Source: Providencia alcalifaciens (GTDB taxonomy: Bacteria; Pseudomonadota; Gammaproteobacteria; Enterobacterales; Enterobacteriaceae). From it: a stretch of 64,000 bases of DNA. Below, in pieces: positions 27,619 through 37,159 of the stretch. How positions within the stretch are numbered: the first letter of the stretch is position 1; the number at the start of each line of letters is the position of its first letter. The position numbers and the translations under genes were made by a program. The stretch is from positions 3,410,001 to 3,474,000 of the forward strand of contig NZ_CP084296.1 of the NCBI RefSeq assembly GCF_020271745.1, written 5' to 3'. Under the pieces are notes generated by a model. That model did no database searches. It was not told the origin of the DNA and worked only from the letters and a program-made list of their open reading frames with translations.

Positions 27619-28644
27619 ATGTACAGTTTTATTAATGATTATAATGAAATAGCGCATCCAGCAGTAATGGAAGAACTCAACAGTTTGGCGGGCAAGCGCT
27701 TTGAAGGGTATGGTACCGATACGTTATGTGCCAGTGTCGCTGAGCAAATTAAACAGCGCATTGGACGCCCAGATGCAGATATCCATTTCTTTAATGGTGG
27801 CACGATCACTAATTTAACGACTATTTCCCATGTATTAAGACCTCATCAGGCGGCTATCGCGGTAGATTCAGGGCATATCGCGGTACATGAAACGGGGGCG
27901 ATTGAAGCCACAGGGCATAAAGTTTTCACCGTTCCTTCCGCATCAGGTAAGTTAACCCCAGCGCTGATTGAACACGTTTTAGCACATCATACCGATGAGC
28001 ACTGCGTACAGCCCAAATTGGTGTATATCAGCAACTCGACAGAGATTGGTACGGTATACCGTAAAGACGAACTGATTGCGCTGCGCAAAGTGTGTGATGA
28101 GCATGGTTTATGGCTGTTTATGGATGGTGCGCGTTTAGCCTCCGGCTTAATGTCCCATGCGAGCGACGTAACGATTGAAGATATCGCTCAGTTGACGGAT
28201 ATTTTTTATATCGGTGGCACTAAGATAGGTGCATTAACCGGTGAAATCCTGGTAATTTTAAACCCAAGCTTAAAATCTGATTTTCGCTTTAGCATCAAGC
28301 AAAAAGGGGGATTGCAGGCAAAAGGTTGGTTATTAGCGGCACAATTTAAAGCTTTGTTTGAAGATGACCTTTATTTCAAATTGGGTAAGCATCTCAATGA
28401 TATGGCGATGCATTTAGCGGCATTCTTTACTCAGCAAGGTTTTGAGTTCTTAGCACCAGTTGAATCAAACCAAGTGTTTGTGGTGCTACCGGATGATTTA
28501 GCGAAAAAGTTATTAGAACATTACGTATTAAGTAGCATGCCTGCGCCAGAAGCAGGTAAAACCTGCGTGCGCCTGTGTACTTCATGGTCCACAAGCGAAC
28601 AAGATGTTGAAAAATTTATTAGCGTATTTAAGTCACTGCGTTAA
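27619..28644 (+). CDS. Low-specificity L-threonine aldolase-like PLP enzyme
   Basis: 341-residue fold-type I PLP enzyme of the beta-eliminating lyase/threonine aldolase family. It has FFNGGTITNLTTISHVLRPHQAAIAVDSGHIAVHETGAIEATGHKV in the cofactor domain, LWLFMDGARLASGL with the PLP-binding Asp near residue 170, and IGGTKIG with the Schiff-base lysine near 201. Such enzymes split threonine and related beta-hydroxy amino acids to glycine and aldehyde. It differs from E. coli LtaE in sequence and belongs to the group often found in Morganellaceae. Monocistronic with its own terminator. Confidence 0.82.
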   Translation: MYSFINDYNEIAHPAVMEELNSLAGKRFEGYGTDTLCASVAEQIKQRIGRPDADIHFFNGGTITNLTTISHVLRPHQAAIAVDSGHIAVHETGAIEATGHKVFTVPSASGKLTPALIEHVLAHHTDEHCVQPKLVYISNSTEIGTVYRKDELIALRKVCDEHGLWLFMDGARLASGLMSHASDVTIEDIAQLTDIFYIGGTKIGALTGEILVILNPSLKSDFRFSIKQKGGLQAKGWLLAAQFKALFEDDLYFKLGKHLNDMAMHLAAFFTQQGFEFLAPVESNQVFVVLPDDLAKKLLEHYVLSSMPAPEAGKTCVRLCTSWSTSEQDVEKFISVFKSLR

Positions 28645-28654
28645 TTGAGCCACG

Positions 28655-28686
28655 GGTAAGCCCACTATGTGGACTTTGGGCTTACC
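28655..28686. terminator. Terminator between the aldolase-like gene and the TetR gene
   Basis: GGTAAGCCCA (28655-28664) and TGGGCTTACC (28677-28686) form a 10-bp stem 10 bases past the aldolase-like stop. It lies between convergent genes, and only a short T-run follows. Confidence 0.65.
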
Positions 28687-28701
28687 TTCGTTATCTGGGA
28701 T

Positions 28702-29289
28702 TTATTTAGCAGGGGCTTTTAATCCATTCAGTAACACATCAATGCTAGCAATACTCTGTTTTAACCGCATTTCACTTTTATCTTGTGCTATCCAGTACGC
28801 TGCTTCGGATAACCCCCCATTCAGTAATGCTGCGAGGGCGCGAGGCTCTACGTTGGCAATAACATTATCTTCTACCAGCTTGGCGATGATTTTTTCAATG
28901 GCATCCGCACATTGTAAGTTAGATTTTGTGATGGCTTCCCCTAACACCGCTTTGGCATCGCGTAAGATCACTTGCTGATATTCAGGTTCGAGTGCCATTT
29001 CTAAATAGGCGTGACAGCGTTGTTGAAAGCTTGACCACAGATCATCGCTGTTGTCCGTAATTGTCTGTAAACGTTGGTTCATTTCAGCATCAATCTGTTC
29101 GACAACCGCCAAGAATAACCCCTGTTTGCCCCCAAAGTGGTGGTATAGCGCACCGCGAGTCAGTTCAACACTGGCCGTTAAATCATCCATTGATGTTTCT
29201 GCATAACCTAAACGGCAGAAGAAATCCCGTGCTGTCGCCAGTAATAGGGCGCGAGTTTGTTCCATTTGGGCTTGTGTTCGTCTTGCCAT
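28702..29289 (-). CDS. TetR-family repressor
   Basis: 195-residue TetR protein starting MARRTQAQMEQTR. The helix-turn-helix MDDLTASVELTRGALYHHFGGKQGLF at about 35-60 is typical of the AcrR/TtgR type. The C-terminal ligand domain ends ALLNGGLSEAAYWIA. It is divergent from an MFS efflux gene 111 bases away, and the gap contains two palindromic candidate sites. A six-codon upstream extension to 29307 would overlap one palindrome; I prefer the internal ATG. Probable ligand: a drug or toxic organic exported by the neighbour. Confidence 0.85.
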   Translation of the reverse strand: MARRTQAQMEQTRALLLATARDFFCRLGYAETSMDDLTASVELTRGALYHHFGGKQGLFLAVVEQIDAEMNQRLQTITDNSDDLWSSFQQRCHAYLEMALEPEYQQVILRDAKAVLGEAITKSNLQCADAIEKIIAKLVEDNVIANVEPRALAALLNGGLSEAAYWIAQDKSEMRLKQSIASIDVLLNGLKAPAK

Positions 29290-29300
29290 AAAACCTCTTA

Positions 29301-29373
29301 CATACATTGTGTATGATTATTTACATTCACCTCGTATCAATATATCATTTTTATACATACGCACCGTATATAT
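29301..29373. promoter_or_regulatory. Candidate TetR operators in the divergent promoter
   Basis: CATACATTGTGTATG at 29301-29315 is a near-perfect palindrome. A second imperfect one, ATACATACGCACCGTATATAT, reduced to ATACATAC and GTATATAT half-sites, spans 29353-29373. Both sit in the 111-base gap between the TetR gene and the MFS gene, as expected for a repressor controlling itself and its neighbour. Confidence 0.55.
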
Positions 29374-29400
29374 ATTTAATTTTTATTATGGAGAGACTGC

Positions 29401-30606
29401 ATGCTAAGCCGATACCAACAACTTTTTCACGCTTCAGGAAGCATCCAATTTGCCTTAGCAGGGCTTTTGGCTCGTTTAGCGTTACCCATGATGGGCATAG
29501 GAATTATTACCCTGTTGTCCATGCTGCAAGGTAGTTATGCACTGGCAGGCGGTGTGTCGGCGACGTTTGTTCTGACATACGCCTTATTATCGCCGCAGGT
29601 TTCTCGCTGGGTGGATAGCCATGGTCAGTTTCGCGTATTGCCGTTAGTGACTTTTATTAGTGTTCTGGGCATGGGGCTGATCGTGATGTCAACGTGGTTA
29701 GAGCTTTCTTATATTTGGTTATTTTTAGGGGCGTTTCTGTCGGGCTTTATGCCGAGTATGTCGGCGATGATCCGCGCGAGATGGACGCAAATCTATAAAA
29801 GGGATCCGCTACTACAAACTGCGTATTCATTGGAAACCGTACTCGATGATTTAACATTTATTGTAGGGCCTCCCTTATCCGTCGGACTGACCGTGGCACT
29901 GTTTCCACAAGCGGGAATTATGATTGCGGGTATTTTATTATTGTTGGGCGTTTTACTTTTAGTTTCTCAACGTAAAACGGAGCCTACCTTAGTCGATAGG
30001 CACCAGATGATGAGCACGAAGGCGTCTATTCTGCGCCTGCCAAGTTTGCAACTGTTGATTATTCTGATGATTTCGCTGGGTGTGATTGTGGGAACCGTTG
30101 ATATTCTGAGTGTGACGCTGGCACAGATGCAAGGACAGCCGGCGATGGCGAGTTTAGTGTTATCGCTGTATGCCATTGGTTCTTGTGTGATGGGGGTGCT
30201 ATTTGGCGGAATGCGTTTATCAATGCCTTTGCCGCGTATGTTACTAATCAGTGGTGTTCTGACATTGCTGTCGATTATTCCGTTGCTTTGGGTTGGGGGA
30301 ATTTGGTCACTGGCGATGGTAATGTTTATATCAGGGTTATTTTTTGCACCAACGATGATTATCGGTATGTCGCTGGTGGAGAATATTGTTCCCGATCACC
30401 GTTTAACGGAAGGGATGACATGGCTGCTAGCGGGACTGAATATTGGCGTGGCATTCGGGGCGATGCTTTCAGGTAAAATGGTGGATGAGCTCGGAATTTA
30501 TGCAGGATATTGGGTTGCTATTGCTGGCGGTATTTTGGTGGTGCTGTGCTCACTCGTGAGTTACGGGTTATTGACGCGACAAGAAACGGCAGTTTGTTCC
30601 TCTTAA
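29401..30606 (+). CDS. MFS efflux transporter
   Basis: Twelve-helix major facilitator of 401 residues with GSIQFALAGLLARLALPMMGIG in helix 1 and the loop SRWVDSHGQFRVLP after helix 2. The SLETVLDDLTFIVGPPL segment near 145 is shared with a drug-efflux-like subgroup. It is divergent from the TetR repressor. Probably a toxic-compound exporter induced by its own substrate. Substrate unknown. Confidence 0.78.
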   Translation: MLSRYQQLFHASGSIQFALAGLLARLALPMMGIGIITLLSMLQGSYALAGGVSATFVLTYALLSPQVSRWVDSHGQFRVLPLVTFISVLGMGLIVMSTWLELSYIWLFLGAFLSGFMPSMSAMIRARWTQIYKRDPLLQTAYSLETVLDDLTFIVGPPLSVGLTVALFPQAGIMIAGILLLLGVLLLVSQRKTEPTLVDRHQMMSTKASILRLPSLQLLIILMISLGVIVGTVDILSVTLAQMQGQPAMASLVLSLYAIGSCVMGVLFGGMRLSMPLPRMLLISGVLTLLSIIPLLWVGGIWSLAMVMFISGLFFAPTMIIGMSLVENIVPDHRLTEGMTWLLAGLNIGVAFGAMLSGKMVDELGIYAGYWVAIAGGILVVLCSLVSYGLLTRQETAVCSS

Positions 30607-30667
30607 AAGACTGCGTCATGCTATTATGCTCACCATTAATTTTTTAAAGATGAAATAGATAGGTTAT

Positions 30668-31135
30668 ATGTCAATGATGGTGATTTGGGTGGATGCGGAT
30701 GCATGCCCTAAAGTGATTAAAGAAGTGCTATATCGCGCAGCAGATAGAGAAAAAGTGCAAATTACATTTGTGGCGAACCAGCGTTTATCGGTTCCTCCTT
30801 CTTTATTTTTAAAAACGCTGCAAGTTCCCGCAGGGTTTGATGTTGCAGATAATGAGATTGTTTTACGCGCTCAAGCAGGCGATTTAGTGATTACTGCCGA
30901 TATTCCGTTAGCGGCGGAAGTGATGGAAAAGGGCGCGGTAGCGTTGAATCCTCGAGGTGAGCGTTACAGTGAAGCTACTATCCGTGAACGTCTGACCATT
31001 AGAGATTTTATGGATACGATGCGAGCTAGCGGCGTGCAAACAGGGGGGCCTGCTAGCTTAAACCAACGTGATCGCCAACAATTTGCAAATGAATTGGATA
31101 AGTGGCTGCTGCAACGTCGAAAATCGTTGGGATAG
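30668..31135 (+). CDS. yaiI: UPF0178 protein YaiI
   Basis: 155-residue YaiI/YqxD family protein with a PIN-like nuclease fold: [20 protein letters not shown] at the N-terminus, [29 protein letters not shown] in the middle and [23 protein letters not shown] at the end. The conserved acidic residues (D-D-D pattern) suggest metal-dependent activity, but none is established. Monocistronic, with a weak AGG ribosome-binding site. Confidence 0.9.
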   Translation: MSMMVIWVDADACPKVIKEVLYRAADREKVQITFVANQRLSVPPSLFLKTLQVPAGFDVADNEIVLRAQAGDLVITADIPLAAEVMEKGAVALNPRGERYSEATIRERLTIRDFMDTMRASGVQTGGPASLNQRDRQQFANELDKWLLQRRKSLG

Positions 31136-31244
31136 TGTTTTTAGTTCGTTCACATACGGTGGATTTTCAATAACCTGACGTAGGTTGCACCACGAAGGGT
31201 TATCCCTGTCTATAATAAAAAATCCTCCGTTAATGTGAGACACC

Positions 31245-31892
31245 ATGATGGATCCACTACACAGCATTCTGATTACGTTGTTTTTGTTTGTTTTGACCTT
31301 TTTTAACCCCGGTGCCAACTTATTTACGGTGGTTCAGACGACATTAAGTTCAGGTAAAAAAGCCGGATTAACTTGTGGTTTTGGGGTTGTTCTGGGGGAT
31401 GCGATTTATTCAGGATTAGGGCTATTTGGGCTGGTGGCATTAATGACCCAGTTTGAGTCGCTATTTTCTCTGATTAAGATTTTGGGTGGATTATATTTAT
31501 TGTATTACGCGATCAGTGTCTTTCGAAATAAAACGCAACTGTCTCTTGCCACCGGAAAAAATACAGAAAATTTTCCAACAGGTGTTTATTTTCGTCGAGG
31601 GTTAATTGCTGACTTATCTAACCCTCAAACCGTTCTATTTTTCATGAGTATTTTCTCTACTACGATTTCATCTTCGACACCATTATGGACTAAACTTTTG
31701 ATTTGGCTAGGAATCGTGGTGGTTTCTCTAATTTGGCGTATTATCTTATGCCAGACATTTTCATTATCTTCGGTAAGACGCACTTATTCCCGTATCCATA
31801 AAGTGATAGGCAAAGTAGTCGGATTGGTTTTAGGCGGGTTAGCGTCTAAATTAATTTACCAAGGTATCACTGAGATTGCCTTTAAAAAATAA
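31245..31892 (+). CDS. LysE/RhtB-family amino-acid exporter
   Basis: 215-residue inner-membrane protein with six hydrophobic segments and the family motif FFNPGANLFTVVQTTLSSGKKAGL near residues 18-41, then GLIADLSNPQTVLFF near 125. RhtB/LysE proteins export amino acids such as threonine, homoserine, arginine or leucine. There is no adjacent regulator to suggest the substrate. The start could be either of two adjacent ATG codons at 31245 and 31248. Confidence 0.82.
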   Translation: MMDPLHSILITLFLFVLTFFNPGANLFTVVQTTLSSGKKAGLTCGFGVVLGDAIYSGLGLFGLVALMTQFESLFSLIKILGGLYLLYYAISVFRNKTQLSLATGKNTENFPTGVYFRRGLIADLSNPQTVLFFMSIFSTTISSSTPLWTKLLIWLGIVVVSLIWRIILCQTFSLSSVRRTYSRIHKVIGKVVGLVLGGLASKLIYQGITEIAFKK

Positions 31893-31898
31893 GTCTCG

Positions 31899-32081
31899 AT
31901 GAAAGGGTTATTAATGGGAATAACTGCATTGTATTTGGTGGCTGTTCTGACATGAATAGCGGTAATATTCCCACTGTTCAAAAGCCGCTTCAAAGGCAAT
32001 AGCGATCTATTTTGGGATGTCAGTTCCGGGTGCTGTTTGATATTGGGTTCACTGTTTTTCGTGGGCGAGTTATTGCGTTAA
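31899..32081 (+). pseudogene. Small two-helix membrane ORF broken by one in-frame TGA
   Basis: From ATG 31899 the frame reads a hydrophobic helix (GLLMGITALYLVAVLT), hits TGA at codon 19, then continues open with IAVIFPLFKSRFKGNSDLFW and a second helix (CCLILGSLFFVGELLR) to TAA at 32081. A TGG-to-TGA change would restore one 60-residue two-helix protein. Without homology evidence I cannot exclude chance, but the hydrophobic pattern on both sides of the stop supports a recently broken gene. It lies 6 bases behind the LysE gene and before a terminator. Confidence 0.4.
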
Positions 32082-32098
32082 ACAGACTTAAAATGGTC

Positions 32099-32123
32099 AA
32101 TAAGGTGACGCTGTCACCTTATT
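32099..32123. terminator. Bidirectional terminator
   Basis: AATAAGGTGAC (32099-32109) and GTCACCTTATT (32113-32123) form an 11-bp stem with a 3-base loop, followed by TTTGA. It separates the LysE gene from the convergent mnmH. Confidence 0.8.
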
Positions 32124-32148
32124 TTGATATTGAAGAACATGTATAACA

Positions 32149-33243
32149 TTATTCAGCGGTGGACTGCACCCACTCAGTGACTTCTTCAAATGTTCCTTTG
32201 AAAACAATTCGATCCTGTTTTTTGCTCAACTGATAGCGGTACATCGGGTCATAATATTCATGAAGAAGTGGTGTAAGCCATGAGAAATGAACGTCTGTTT
32301 TTTTCGTTTTACGTTGAGCAATCAGCGCATCATCAAGGAGCTTAGTTAGCTCGATTGCTCGCTGGGAACCTAAACGTTTACGGATGGCATGCAGACCATG
32401 GTGTAGGTATTCACTGTAGGCATTCCAACCATGTTCTTCACCAAATGCAGCAAGAAAATCGTGAGTCATTCGGTCAAAATATTCCTCTTTTAACCTTTCC
32501 ATCCGGCGCTCAATTGGGTCTTCAACCACCGCAATTGTTGCTGTTTCCATTGCTTGGCGTAGTGAATCGGGAAGGCTGTTCACGCCAATGGCTCGTCCTT
32601 CATCTTCAAGTACCCAGCGATTATGATTAGGGGATTTTTTTAACATGGAAACCGCTAAATGATTTTCAAAGGTGGCCTGAGAAAATTGGGCTTCTAAGGT
32701 ACGACCAAAGGAGGAGCCACGATGATGAGCAATACCTTCTAGGTCAATACTATCTTCAAGGCTTTGAACTAATAGCGTTTTGCCATTTCCGGTGCAACCA
32801 CCAATTAATATTACTGGGCGCTGAGCGAGTTCGTTAATGGCATCAATGGCTGTTTGGCGTAAATTTTTATAACCCCCATTAATAAGCGGATATTCGATAC
32901 CCGCTTCTTTTAACCATTGTTGAGCTATATGGGAACGCATTCCGCCACGCGCACAGCAGAGATAACCTTCAGGGTGTTGTTGACAGGCAGTTTTCCACGC
33001 ATTAATCCGGTTTTCACGTAATTCACCAGAGACTAATTGATGACCCATTTCGACGGCTTTATCGGAACCTTTCTGTTTATAACAGGTTCCAACGGCGGTA
33101 CGTTCATCGTCATTCATTAAGGGTAAATTGAGTGCAGATGGCATTGAACCTTGTTGAAATTCAATAGGTGCACGAACATCGATGATTGGAGTGTCAGAAG
33201 CAAGGATCTGGCGAATTTCAGGTGTGGAGAGCGCTAATTCCAT
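32149..33243 (-). CDS. mnmH: tRNA 2-selenouridine synthase MnmH (SelU)
   Basis: 364-residue enzyme that replaces sulfur by selenium in 2-thiouridine at the wobble position of Lys, Glu and Gln tRNAs through a geranylated intermediate. The N-terminal rhodanese domain has the active-site Cys at 97 (CCARGGMRS). The P-loop GGCTGNGKT near 150 begins the ATPase-like part. The length equals E. coli YbbB. It uses selenophosphate, so the genome should also contain selD. Monocistronic; convergent with the LysE gene. Confidence 0.93.
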   Translation of the reverse strand: MELALSTPEIRQILASDTPIIDVRAPIEFQQGSMPSALNLPLMNDDERTAVGTCYKQKGSDKAVEMGHQLVSGELRENRINAWKTACQQHPEGYLCCARGGMRSHIAQQWLKEAGIEYPLINGGYKNLRQTAIDAINELAQRPVILIGGCTGNGKTLLVQSLEDSIDLEGIAHHRGSSFGRTLEAQFSQATFENHLAVSMLKKSPNHNRWVLEDEGRAIGVNSLPDSLRQAMETATIAVVEDPIERRMERLKEEYFDRMTHDFLAAFGEEHGWNAYSEYLHHGLHAIRKRLGSQRAIELTKLLDDALIAQRKTKKTDVHFSWLTPLLHEYYDPMYRYQLSKKQDRIVFKGTFEEVTEWVQSTAE

Positions 33244-33387
33244 AATAAATAAAATGATTCATATCAATTCGGATTTCGATAAAGGCTACTATACTCCTAA
33301 ATAGGGATGATGGCACCTTATCTGGGACGAAAAGAGAACGGAGTGCTATATTGGAAGGCGTCTTTCAACTTTCGAAGGAGTAATGAC

Positions 33388-33651
33388 ATGAAAACCCTAA
33401 CACTGCAAGAGATGACTGAAACGCAAAGAATGCGGGTGAGGCAACGGCTGGCTCAAGAACGTAAAAGTTTAGGGCGCGAGTTGACCAATTCAGAAGAAAG
33501 CAAAGTCAAAAAATTGATCATTACCGAAATCTCGGCAGAAGTTGAAAAAGAGGCCAAAGCCTTGAGAACCCAGAAGAAAAAAGAGCGTGTAACAGGAAGC
33601 AATGCGACCTATAACTGGTCATCTAATAACCATACTCGCGGTTATCGCTAA
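33388..33651 (+). CDS. yjbD: DUF3811 family protein YjbD
   Basis: 87-residue highly charged protein. MKTLTLQEMTETQRMRVRQRL, then ELTNSEESKVKKLIITEI and the C-terminal YNWSSNNHTRGYR match E. coli YjbD (whose tail is FSWSANTPTRGRR). It is mostly coiled-coil helix with a lysine/arginine run. I choose the ATG at 33388, preceded by GGAG at 7 bases, over the longer frame at 33307, whose extra residues do not resemble the family. Function unknown. Confidence 0.82.
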   Translation: MKTLTLQEMTETQRMRVRQRLAQERKSLGRELTNSEESKVKKLIITEISAEVEKEAKALRTQKKKERVTGSNATYNWSSNNHTRGYR

Positions 33652-33686
33652 CGAAATTTTCGCATAAAATTCAACATCGACACCAC

Positions 33687-33715
33687 AAAGCACCTACTTA
33701 CTAGGTGCTTTTTTT
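33687..33715 (+). terminator. Terminator of yjbD
   Basis: AAAGCACCTA (33687-33696) and TAGGTGCTTT (33702-33711) followed by an uninterrupted run of T. Classical intrinsic terminator, 35 bases past the stop. Confidence 0.9.
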
Positions 33716-33824
33716 ATGCTATGAAAAAACGCAGTGTTTTGATTATTACAAGCGTATACTGATTATTAGCATCCTTATAATTGCAATTTAAATAATGTCA
33801 GTGAGCTGTAATAGGAGTCTGATC

Positions 33825-35702
33825 ATGACAGAAAAACACGAACCGTTTGGCACTTTACTTGGCTACGCCCCCGGTGGTGTTGCAATTTACTCTTCCAATT
33901 ACAGTTCCATTCCCGATCTAGGTGAACGGGACGATATCTCATTTCGCAGTTACATCCATAATGAATACATGGGATATAAATGGCAATGCGTTGAATTTGC
34001 TCGTCGTTTTCTCTATCTCAATTATGGTGTGGTATTCACAGATGTTGGCATGGCGTATGAGATTTTTGCATTACGTTTCTTGCGTCATGTAGTGGATGAC
34101 AGCATCTTGCCATTACGCGCGTATCAAAATGGCGGCCAAATGAAACCTACCGCAGGAAGTTTACTGATTTGGGCTGAAGGGGGGGAATTTGAGCGTACAG
34201 GGCATGTTGCGATTATTACCCAAGTTCTTGATAACAAAGTTCGAATTGTTGAACAAAATGTTTTACATCATAAACTCCCTGCGGGTCAGCAGTGGACTCG
34301 AGAGCTACCGTTAAACACCGATAATGGAAGTTATACGTTGTCTGATACATTCACCGATACCACGATCCTCGGTTGGATGATACAAACGGATAATAGTCAG
34401 TACGCCTATAAAGAACCTGAAATTAATCCGCAATTGATGGAACTGCACGCGACTCAGTTAGATAGCCAAGTCAACTTCAATCAAAGCTGGTTAGATGAAT
34501 CTAACCCGATTGAATTAGCCTATGTGAAAGCTAACCATGGGCATAAACTGAATGCCAACCCTCACGAATATTTCACGATTTCCAGTACTGCCGAAAATCA
34601 GCTAATGCAGGCAACAAATGAAGTTCATTTGATGTATTTGCATGCGACTGAAAAAGTCCTTAAAGATGACAACTTACTGAAACTTTTCAATATCCCCGAA
34701 ATTCTCTGGCCGCGTTTGCGTTTATCATGGCAAAACCGCCGTCATGATATGGTGACGGGGCGCCTTGATTTTTGTATGGATCATCGAGGATTGAAAGTTT
34801 ATGAATACAATGCAGATTCAGCGTCTTGCCATACTGAAACAGGGTTAATTATTGATAAATGGTCAAAAGTAGGCAATATCACCGCGGGCTGGAATCCTGG
34901 TGAACGACTGCAAGAATTACTTACGGATACATGGATACACACCACGGCAAAACCGTTTATTCACATCATGCAAGATAAGGATAGCGAAGAGGATTATCAC
35001 GCTCTGTTTATGGCTCAATCCATTAAAGCAGCGGGATTTGAGTGTAAAATTATCCATGGTTTGGATGAGTTAGTCTGGAATGAAACGGGTCAAGTGGTGG
35101 ATGGTGAAGGGCGGGTGCTTCAATGTGTATGGAAAACATGGGCATGGGAAACTGCTCTGGAGCAGTTACGCCAAGAGAGTGAAAGTGACCTTTCTGGTTT
35201 ACCTATCCGAACCGGTCATCCACATCATAATGATGTCCGGCTGATTGATGTGCTGTTGCGTCCAGAAATTCGTGTTTTTGAACCGTTATGGACGGTGATC
35301 CCCGGTAATAAATCAATTCTGCCGATTCTATGGTCACTGTTCCCGCATCATCCATATTTATTGGATACGGATTTTGAGATTAACGATGAGCTACGCCAAA
35401 CAGGGTATGCCGTGAAGCCTATTGCGGGGCGCTGTGGTAATAATATTGGGCTGGTTGATCATCAAGACGATATTCTGGATGAAACTTGTGGGCAATTTGC
35501 CCATCAAGAGAATGTTTATCAGCAATTATGGTGTTTACCGAAAGTAGCAGAACGTTATATTCAGGTCTGTACATTTACGGTGGGTGGGCATTATGGTGGT
35601 GCATGTTTACGTTCTGATCCTTCTTTAGTCATTAAGAAGGACAGCGATATAGAACCGCTTTGGGTGCTTGACGACGATGACTACCTAAAACAAAACCAAT
35701 AA
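33825..35702 (+). CDS. gsp: Bifunctional glutathionylspermidine amidase/synthetase
   Basis: 625-residue two-domain enzyme making and hydrolysing glutathionylspermidine. The N-terminal CHAP amidase has the nucleophile Cys about residue 55 (WQCVEFARR) and His in TGHVAIITQV near 132. The C-terminal ATP-grasp synthetase follows from about 200, with VYEYNADSASCHTETG and GRCGNNIGLV. E. coli Gsp has 619 residues. I start at ATG 33825 because it gives the family N-terminus (TEKHEPFGTLLGYAPGGVAIYSS), although the frame is open from 33795. Monocistronic. Role: thiol redox balance and polyamine storage. Confidence 0.93.
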   Translation: MTEKHEPFGTLLGYAPGGVAIYSSNYSSIPDLGERDDISFRSYIHNEYMGYKWQCVEFARRFLYLNYGVVFTDVGMAYEIFALRFLRHVVDDSILPLRAYQNGGQMKPTAGSLLIWAEGGEFERTGHVAIITQVLDNKVRIVEQNVLHHKLPAGQQWTRELPLNTDNGSYTLSDTFTDTTILGWMIQTDNSQYAYKEPEINPQLMELHATQLDSQVNFNQSWLDESNPIELAYVKANHGHKLNANPHEYFTISSTAENQLMQATNEVHLMYLHATEKVLKDDNLLKLFNIPEILWPRLRLSWQNRRHDMVTGRLDFCMDHRGLKVYEYNADSASCHTETGLIIDKWSKVGNITAGWNPGERLQELLTDTWIHTTAKPFIHIMQDKDSEEDYHALFMAQSIKAAGFECKIIHGLDELVWNETGQVVDGEGRVLQCVWKTWAWETALEQLRQESESDLSGLPIRTGHPHHNDVRLIDVLLRPEIRVFEPLWTVIPGNKSILPILWSLFPHHPYLLDTDFEINDELRQTGYAVKPIAGRCGNNIGLVDHQDDILDETCGQFAHQENVYQQLWCLPKVAERYIQVCTFTVGGHYGGACLRSDPSLVIKKDSDIEPLWVLDDDDYLKQNQ

Positions 35703-35725
35703 AAATAATAATAAAAGTAAAGAAA

Positions 35726-35757
35726 TGGCGCTATCTTGAATACTGAAGATAGCGCCA
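35726..35757. terminator. Terminator between gsp and the porin gene
   Basis: TGGCGCTATCTT (35726-35737) and AAGATAGCGCCA (35746-35757) form a perfect 12-bp stem with an 8-base loop. On the minus strand it is followed by a T-rich tract (TTTCTTTACTTTTATT), so it mainly serves the porin gene. Confidence 0.85.
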
Positions 35758-35772
35758 CTTTCGAGATATAGA

Positions 35773-36867
35773 TTAGAACTGGTACACTAAGCCTAGGCCT
35801 AAGACATTATCCGTATTGATGTTGTGATCACGAGTAAACTCATTTTTATTCAATAAGTTAATTTTGTAATCAACGACAGCGGACATATTGTTGTTGAACT
35901 CATAAGCGGCGCCAACAGCCAGGTATTTCACTAAATCTTTGCTGCCATATTCGCCAAGATCTTTCCCTTTAGATTGGTTATAACCAATTGAAGGGGTCAA
36001 ACCGAAATCTAAGGTATAAGTTGCAACAACTTCTAAGTTTTCTGTTTTATTGGCAACAGCTTCGGCATCATCTTCTCCGTAGCGAGTCGCATTCAGTGCT
36101 TGACCATACATAGCTGCGATGTAAAGGTCTTCCCACTCAAATTTACCCCCGACGTTCCACACTTGCGCGCGTTCGCCTTTTGCACCAATAGCGCCATCAC
36201 GTTGGCTTGGTGTACGACTTGAGTTTGCATAGCTGCCTCCTAAGGTGACGCCGTAACCTAATTCATAAGCGGTGGATAAACCATAACCATCACCGTTATT
36301 TTTCAGTGCATCTTCACCAGAGGATTTGTTGTGATCGCCGTTTTTACCTTGGTATTGCAGGGCGAAGCTTAAGCCATCAACATAACCGAACATATTATTG
36401 TTACGATAAGTCAACAAATTACGGTTGCGTCCCATCATGAAGTTATCTTCTTGATCCATAGTGTCTGCGCCCCAAAGTGGGAGAACATCAGTCCATGCAT
36501 TGATATCGTAGTTCACACCATAATTGCGTCCGTAATCCAATGAACCAAAATCAGCAAATTTTAAACCAGCATAAGCTAAACGGTTTTGGTTTTCATGGTC
36601 ACTTTCTGATTTATTGGTTGGAGTTTCCCATTCAAAACGGCCATAACCTGTGAGTTGATCGTTGATTTGCGTATCACCACGGAACCCTAAACGAACGCGT
36701 GAATCATCACCATCTTCACCACTTTTTGAGTCGGCAATATAGTGGCGAACATCAATTTGTCCATAGACATCAAATTTGTTGCCGTCCTTGTTATAAACTT
36801 CTGCCGCATTAGCTGTGCTTGCGACTGCCAGAGTTGTGATAAGTGTTGCTAATTTATTGTATTTCAT
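35773..36867 (-). CDS. OmpC/OmpF-family general porin
   Basis: Outer-membrane trimeric porin precursor of 364 residues. Signal peptide [21 protein letters not shown], cleaved before [15 protein letters not shown], the standard start of enterobacterial porins. The constriction-loop region is GGADTMDQ-like ([16 protein letters not shown]), and the final YQF carries the C-terminal phenylalanine used for Bam recognition. The frame is open to 36990, but the signal peptide fixes the start at 36867. The 290-base upstream gap presumably holds OmpR-type control sites that I cannot delimit. Which of OmpC, OmpF or PhoE it corresponds to is unclear. Confidence 0.92.
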   Translation of the reverse strand: MKYNKLATLITTLAVASTANAAEVYNKDGNKFDVYGQIDVRHYIADSKSGEDGDDSRVRLGFRGDTQINDQLTGYGRFEWETPTNKSESDHENQNRLAYAGLKFADFGSLDYGRNYGVNYDINAWTDVLPLWGADTMDQEDNFMMGRNRNLLTYRNNNMFGYVDGLSFALQYQGKNGDHNKSSGEDALKNNGDGYGLSTAYELGYGVTLGGSYANSSRTPSQRDGAIGAKGERAQVWNVGGKFEWEDLYIAAMYGQALNATRYGEDDAEAVANKTENLEVVATYTLDFGLTPSIGYNQSKGKDLGEYGSKDLVKYLAVGAAYEFNNNMSAVVDYKINLLNKNEFTRDHNINTDNVLGLGLVYQF

Positions 36868-37159
36868 ATGAAAACCCTTTAAACCACATATAAATAAGTT
36901 GATTTTGTGTATGCATGGGAAATAAACCGCATATATTATCAATGGAAGAGGATAATTTAGGCAATAAATAATTAAATGAGAATCATTCAATAAGCAGATT
37001 CCACTGAACGAAATATAATTACTCGTAAATTATTTTGTAAAACTGCTATTTGGGGAGTGCAGATGGAGGAAGGGGATTTCAGGATTATCGTATAGTGAAT
37101 TAGAGTGGCAACATTTAGAATACGTGCTATGCCAGATGATCATAGAAGGATAATCGCTT

